The notes under the pieces: model-generated
The model's input: only the letters and a program-made list of their open reading frames with translations
The model's database searches: none
Told to the model about the DNA's origin: nothing
Shown here: positions 60,501 to 64,000 of the stretch, piece by piece
How positions within the stretch are numbered: position 1 is the stretch's first letter
Layout: each line of letters starts with the position of its first letter
Made by a program: the position numbers and the translations under genes
From: SHVZ01 sp041906305
GTDB lineage: Bacteria; Pseudomonadota; Alphaproteobacteria; SHVZ01
Length of the DNA: 64,000 nucleotides
Assembly (NCBI GenBank): GCA_041906305.1
Contig: JAYRJL010000006.1
Location: 248,001 to 312,000 of the forward strand
Direction of reading: 5' to 3'

Positions 60501-60702
60501 CGATCGGCGTCGCCACCGTGGCGGCGACGGTCTCTGCATCGGCACCGGGATAGACGGCGCGGACGGTGATCGTCGGCGGCGCGATCTCCGGGTACTCGCT
60601 GACCGGAAGCCGGAAGAAGGCGATGATGCCGATGATCACCGTCGCGATCGAGATGACCGCGGCGAAGATCGGCCGATCGACGAAGAAATGCGCGAATTTC
60701 AT
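57544..60702 (-). CDS. RND multidrug efflux permease (AcrB/MexB HAE1 type)
   Basis: A 1052-residue pump. MKFAHFFVDRPIFAAVISIATVIIG is the HAE1 N-terminus. The helix 4 stretch GIVVDDAIVVVENIER holds the proton-relay aspartates, and VVYNPT, GLGGIMLRGMDNN and the typical loop sequences match AcrB-like multidrug exporters. It exports hydrophobic drugs and detergents using the proton gradient. It lies ten bases after its adaptor. No outer-membrane TolC-like gene is adjacent. Confidence 0.95.
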   Translation of the reverse strand: MKFAHFFVDRPIFAAVISIATVIIGIIAFFRLPVSEYPEIAPPTITVRAVYPGADAETVAATVATPIEQEVNGVEGMIYMSSYSTSDGAMNLSVTFRPGTNLDTAQVLVQNLVSVATPRLPEEVRRQGVVTRKSSPDLMMVVHMLATDDTLDELYVSNYALLRVRDQLARIEGIGDLIVFGAREYSLRVWLNPDKLAAYGISAGEVVRALQEQNVQVSGGALGLQPNPGSNAFQITVTTQGRFEDVRQFRNVIVRSTSDGRIIKLEDVARVELGARDYVTNSYLNGKPAVAIGVFQRPGSNALETSAAIQKRLAELKRDFPKGLDYTIVYNPTDFIAESIDAVYETLIEAIILVALVVVIFLQSWRASLIPILSIPVSLIGTFAVMAMLGVSLNVLTLFGLVLAIGIVVDDAIVVVENIERNIRNGMTPRDAAHETMDEVGTAVIAIAIVLSAVFIPTAFLPGISGTFYRQFAVTIAVATVLSAINSLTLSPALGAMLLKAHDPDHPPKTIIGRAGRAFAQGFNRVFDRMGTGYSHTVRRTVGRKVLMLGLYAGLAGLTVFTVQKVPTGFIPALDRGFAIVVVQLPDGASLSRTDAVLHKVAEIVKSTPGVEDTVSFAGFSGATFTNASNSAVIFARLKPFPERIKAKLPDTAIVGQLFGRLQAVQEAFVIAIPPPAVPGVGTGGGFKMQIQDRAGHGTRALLGAAYQIMGAAAQTPGLFGVFTTFSANSPQFFLEIDRTKAQMLNVPIPAIFETLQVNLGSAYVNDFNVFGRVYQVRAQADQGFRMEPDDIVSLKVRSATGALVPLGTLVTVKPSSGPDLVQRYNSFPSVPIQGSGVPGLSSSIALNLMEGIAERVLPPGMSYEWTELALQEKQAGSATVIVFALAIVFVFLALAAQYESWVLPLAIMLIVPLSALAGLGGIMLRGMDNNVLVQIGLVVLVGLAAKNAILIVEFARQAEYEGKSPVEAVIEAARLRLRPILMTALAFILGVVPLVTATGAGAEMRQALGTAVFFGMAGVTLLGLFFTPVFYVALRRFTRKKRTASHPVVTE

Positions 60703-60712
60703 AGGCCGATCC

Positions 60713-61855
60713 TCAGCGCGTCGGCGGCAGCTGAGTCATCTGCGGCGTCACCTTGGTGCCGGGCCGCGCCCGCTGCAGGCCATTGATGACGATCGTCTCG
60801 TCGCCGGTAAGGCCCTGGCGAACGACGCGGTAGCCGTCCTCGCGCGGGCCCGGGCGGACGACCTTCGGCGCCACCGTGCCGTCGTCGCCGACGACCATCA
60901 CGATGCGGCGGTCCTGGTCGGCGGAGATCGCCTCGTCCGGCACCAGCACGGCCTTGTACTTGGGCGTACCGGGCACGCGGATGCGGCCGAAGAGGCCGGG
61001 CGTCAGGAGCAGGTCCTTGTTGTCGAGGACCGCCCTCAGCTGCATCGTGCCGCTGCGCGCATCGAGCCGGTTGTCGGCGAAGTCGAGCACGCCGGGGCGA
61101 TCGAGCGTCTTCTCTTCGCCGATGCCGACGAAGACCTGGGTCTTGGCCTCGCCCAGCGCCGCGCGCGGCTGGGCGAGCTGGCGCGAGTAGGCGAGGTAGG
61201 ACTTCTCGTCGACCTCGAAGTAGAAGTGGATCGGATCGAGCGAGACGATCGTGGTCAGCAGCGTCTCGTTGGCACGAACGAGATTGCCGTCGGTGACCAG
61301 ACGGCGTCCGATGCGGCCGGAGATCTGCGCGCGGATCTCGGTGTAGCCGAGGTCGAGACGCGCCTGCTCGAGCGCAGCGCGGGCCCCGGCGAGATCGGCA
61401 TCCGCCTGCTGCGCCTGCTGGCGGCGCTCTTCCAGCGTGCGCTCGGCGGCGACGCCGGACCGGGTCAGGTTCTGGGTCCGCTCGAGATCCGAATGCGTGA
61501 AGGTGGTGCGGGTCTGTGCGGCGGTGACGGCGGCCTGGGCGCGATTGAACGCGGCCTGATACGGGCGCTTGTCGATGACGAAGAGGAGATCGCCTTCCTT
61601 GACCAGCGAGCCTTCGCGGAAATTCGAGGATTCGAGATAGCCGGCGACGCGGGCTCGCACCTCGACCGATTGAGGCGCCTCGAAGCGGCCGACGAACTCA
61701 TCCCACTCGACGATTTCCTTGACGATCGGCTTCGCCACCGAGACCGGCGGCGGCCCGCCGGCGCCGGGCATCTGCGCCGAGGCGGGGACCGCCGAGAAAA
61801 GAAAGGCAGCAAGGCCGGTCAGCGCCAAGGGCGCCCGGCAGATCGGGAAGGGCAT
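60713..61855 (-). CDS. RND efflux periplasmic adaptor (AcrA/MexA-like)
   Basis: A 380-residue adaptor with a signal peptide (to VPASAQM). Domains: a lipoyl-like barrel-sandwich (RVAGYLESSNFREGSLVKEGDLLFVID), a coiled-coil hairpin (95-150), and the RAQISGRIGRR beta-barrel join. This is the AcrA/MexE-like class; no lipoprotein cysteine is seen at the cut site. It is the first gene of the adaptor-pump-GNAT operon. A dyad in the 130 bases upstream may be a regulatory site, but no local repressor gene is present. Confidence 0.93.
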   Translation of the reverse strand: MPFPICRAPLALTGLAAFLFSAVPASAQMPGAGGPPPVSVAKPIVKEIVEWDEFVGRFEAPQSVEVRARVAGYLESSNFREGSLVKEGDLLFVIDKRPYQAAFNRAQAAVTAAQTRTTFTHSDLERTQNLTRSGVAAERTLEERRQQAQQADADLAGARAALEQARLDLGYTEIRAQISGRIGRRLVTDGNLVRANETLLTTIVSLDPIHFYFEVDEKSYLAYSRQLAQPRAALGEAKTQVFVGIGEEKTLDRPGVLDFADNRLDARSGTMQLRAVLDNKDLLLTPGLFGRIRVPGTPKYKAVLVPDEAISADQDRRIVMVVGDDGTVAPKVVRPGPREDGYRVVRQGLTGDETIVINGLQRARPGTKVTPQMTQLPPTR

Positions 61856-61933
61856 CGCGAAACCTCGTCGTTCAAACCGTGCCGATCTGCGCCGGCGCGG
61901 TGGGGGATTGGCAGCTATTTGGGCGAGGGCGCC

Positions 61934-61958
61934 ACATTTTGCAATGCAGCAGAAATGT
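61934..61958. promoter_or_regulatory. Dyad upstream of the RND adaptor gene
   Basis: ACATTT and AAATGT are separated by 13 bases in an AT-rich stretch 79-103 bases before the adaptor start, with further partial symmetry (TGC...GCA). TetR-type regulators of AcrAB pumps bind dyads with such half-sites. The assignment is tentative, as no TetR gene is adjacent. Confidence 0.35.
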
Positions 61959-61985
61959 AACAGTGCCTACTATAAATACATAAAA

Positions 61986-62648
61986 TCACTTCGACCGCTC
62001 GCGCCCACCCGCCTCCCTCAACAGCCGTTCAATCTCGCGATACCCGCGCTGGGTCGCGTGGCTCAGGGGCGTAACGCCATCCTTGTCGGCGAGGTTCGGA
62101 TCGGCCCTCGCCTCCAGCAGCAGCCGTACAATTTGCACATGTCGCGGCCCGCCGTCGGAGAGGATGATGGCCTCGAGCAAACCGGTCCAACCCAGGCGAT
62201 TCACATGGTCGACGTTCACGCCGGCGCCGATCAGCGTGCGTACGGTCTCGACATGGCCGCGCTCGCAGGCCGGGATCAGGGCGGTGCCGCCGTAGCGGTT
62301 GGTGCTCCTGAGGTCGGCGCCGTGTTCGAGCGTGAGCTTCAGGATCTCCAGGTGACCGGCAGCGCCTGCATACAGGTAAGGGCTATCCTGGATGTCGTCC
62401 TTGGCGTTGACGTCGGCGCCGGCGGCGACCAGCGCGCGCGCCACCTCGACATGGTTGCCATGCGTTGCCGCCAGCAGCGCCGTCCGCCCGCGCCCGTCGC
62501 GCGCATGCACGTCGGCTTTGGCCGCGATCAGGCGCCGGACCTCCGCGAGATCGCCCTTCTCCGCGGCGGCGATCAGGTTCGGCCCGTCCGCGGCGAGGGA
62601 CATCGCTGGGACCAGCAGGAGCGAGACGAGAAGCGCCCGCCGCCTCAC
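61986..62648 (-). CDS. Secreted ankyrin-repeat protein
   Basis: A 220-residue protein. A GTG start at 62648, one base past the threonine aldolase stop, gives a signal peptide (VRRRALLVSLLLVPAMSLAAD). It is followed by about five ankyrin repeats, with typical units such as GRTALLAATHGNHVEVARALVAAGADVN. Ankyrin proteins bind other proteins; in the bacterial periplasm they often partner catalase or other stress proteins. The partner is unknown. Close coupling to the aldolase gene suggests co-expression only. Confidence 0.83.
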   Translation of the reverse strand: MRRRALLVSLLLVPAMSLAADGPNLIAAAEKGDLAEVRRLIAAKADVHARDGRGRTALLAATHGNHVEVARALVAAGADVNAKDDIQDSPYLYAGAAGHLEILKLTLEHGADLRSTNRYGGTALIPACERGHVETVRTLIGAGVNVDHVNRLGWTGLLEAIILSDGGPRHVQIVRLLLEARADPNLADKDGVTPLSHATQRGYREIERLLREAGGRERSK

Positions 62649-62649
62649 C

Positions 62650-63687
<1,038 letters not shown>

Positions 63688-63795
63688 GTTTATCTTTCCT
63701 GTCGCTGGCAGCTTCGCGGCGGAGTGTTATGGACAATTGACGCGCAAGTACATAGCTTCCGAAATCGTTCGAGATGAGTTCGGGTTTTCGTGGGC

Positions 63796-64000
63796 ATGGC
63801 CACACCGCTTCGCATTCTCATCACCGATCCCGACCAGACCGTTCGTCAAGTCATCACACGCTCGGTGCAGGCTTGGCGTCCAGCCGATTTCGCCTTTGCC
63901 GGCACGGCGGCCGAGGCCAAGGCCGCGCTCTCCGCCGACGACCAGGCCTTCGACCTGATGTTCGTCGACGCTCAGCTTCCCGACGACTCCGGCGTCCGGC
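63796..64000 (+). CDS. Response regulator receiver domain, cut by the window end
   Basis: The first 68 codons of a receiver-domain protein are visible from the ATG at 63796. ILITDPDQ provides an acidic residue of the pocket (Asp11), and FVDAQLPDDSG holds the phospho-acceptor Asp58. The usual second acidic residue is replaced by the PD of TDPD, which is common. Whether an output domain follows cannot be seen. The 108 bases before it are shared with the divergent threonine aldolase. Confidence 0.8.
   Translation, partial: MATPLRILITDPDQTVRQVITRSVQAWRPADFAFAGTAAEAKAALSADDQAFDLMFVDAQLPDDSGVR

Overview
The window is GC-rich, gene-dense chromosomal DNA from an alphaproteobacterium. Supporting signs are the hisB-hisH-GNAT-hisA-hisF-hisE cluster divergent from hslVU, a eukaryote-like NADP isocitrate dehydrogenase, many ATGA/GTGA stop-start overlaps, and a short pyruvoyl phosphatidylserine decarboxylase next to pssA. 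A Rhodospirillales/Reyranella-like lineage is a guess. I saw no rRNA, tRNA, insertion sequence, prophage or CRISPR array; the window reads as stable core and accessory metabolism.

Layout. 1-12.9 kb: an S9 peptidase, a dipeptide-type binding protein, a lytic transglycosylase, icd, a LysR regulator with a small divergent gene, a LOG-family hydrolase, two c-type cytochromes, a LysM protein and psd-pssA. 12.9-17.8 kb: a PadR-controlled RND efflux operon. 17.8-23.2 kb: a catabolic-looking locus (methyltransferase, two Gfo/Idh/MocA oxidoreductases, FAH-family hydrolase, binding protein). 23.2-31.0 kb: one long minus-strand run in which a SsuABC/TauABC-type ABC transporter, a four-subunit succinate dehydrogenase/fumarate reductase-like enzyme and a two-subunit class I fumarase-like hydratase are linked by stop-start overlaps, followed by a CueR-type regulator. 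31.2-34.3 kb: a ThDP enzyme and an M81 metallopeptidase.

34.3-40.6 kb: the histidine cluster, ending in a HIT protein and, before a strong terminator, a 71-residue SelW-like (Rdx family) selenoprotein gene with an in-frame UGA in a CxxU motif. Conventional ORF calling misses this gene. Divergently, hslV-hslU. 40.6-46 kb: a radical SAM protein, a CHASE/PAS hybrid histidine kinase, a single-domain response regulator and a possibly EAL-derived protein. 46.3-50.2 kb: an amine-oxidase-like flavoprotein and the phage-shock system pspF / pspABC, with a near-consensus sigma-54 promoter. 50.2-57.5 kb: a threonine/valine-repeat protein, a class V aminotransferase-like enzyme, an SDR lacking the usual tyrosine, a GST, a Bcr/CflA-type exporter, an amidase and a GNAT enzyme. 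57.5-62 kb: a second RND pump. 62-64 kb: an ankyrin protein, threonine aldolase and the start of a response regulator cut by the window edge.

Most worth following: the selenoprotein with a candidate SECIS hairpin; the transporter/SDH-like/fumarase-like run, whose flavoprotein appears to lack the FAD-anchoring histidine and whose ATPase has no ATG, GTG or TTG start ahead of its Walker A region; and the psp promoter architecture. Functions are inferred from protein motifs read by eye; no database search was run.
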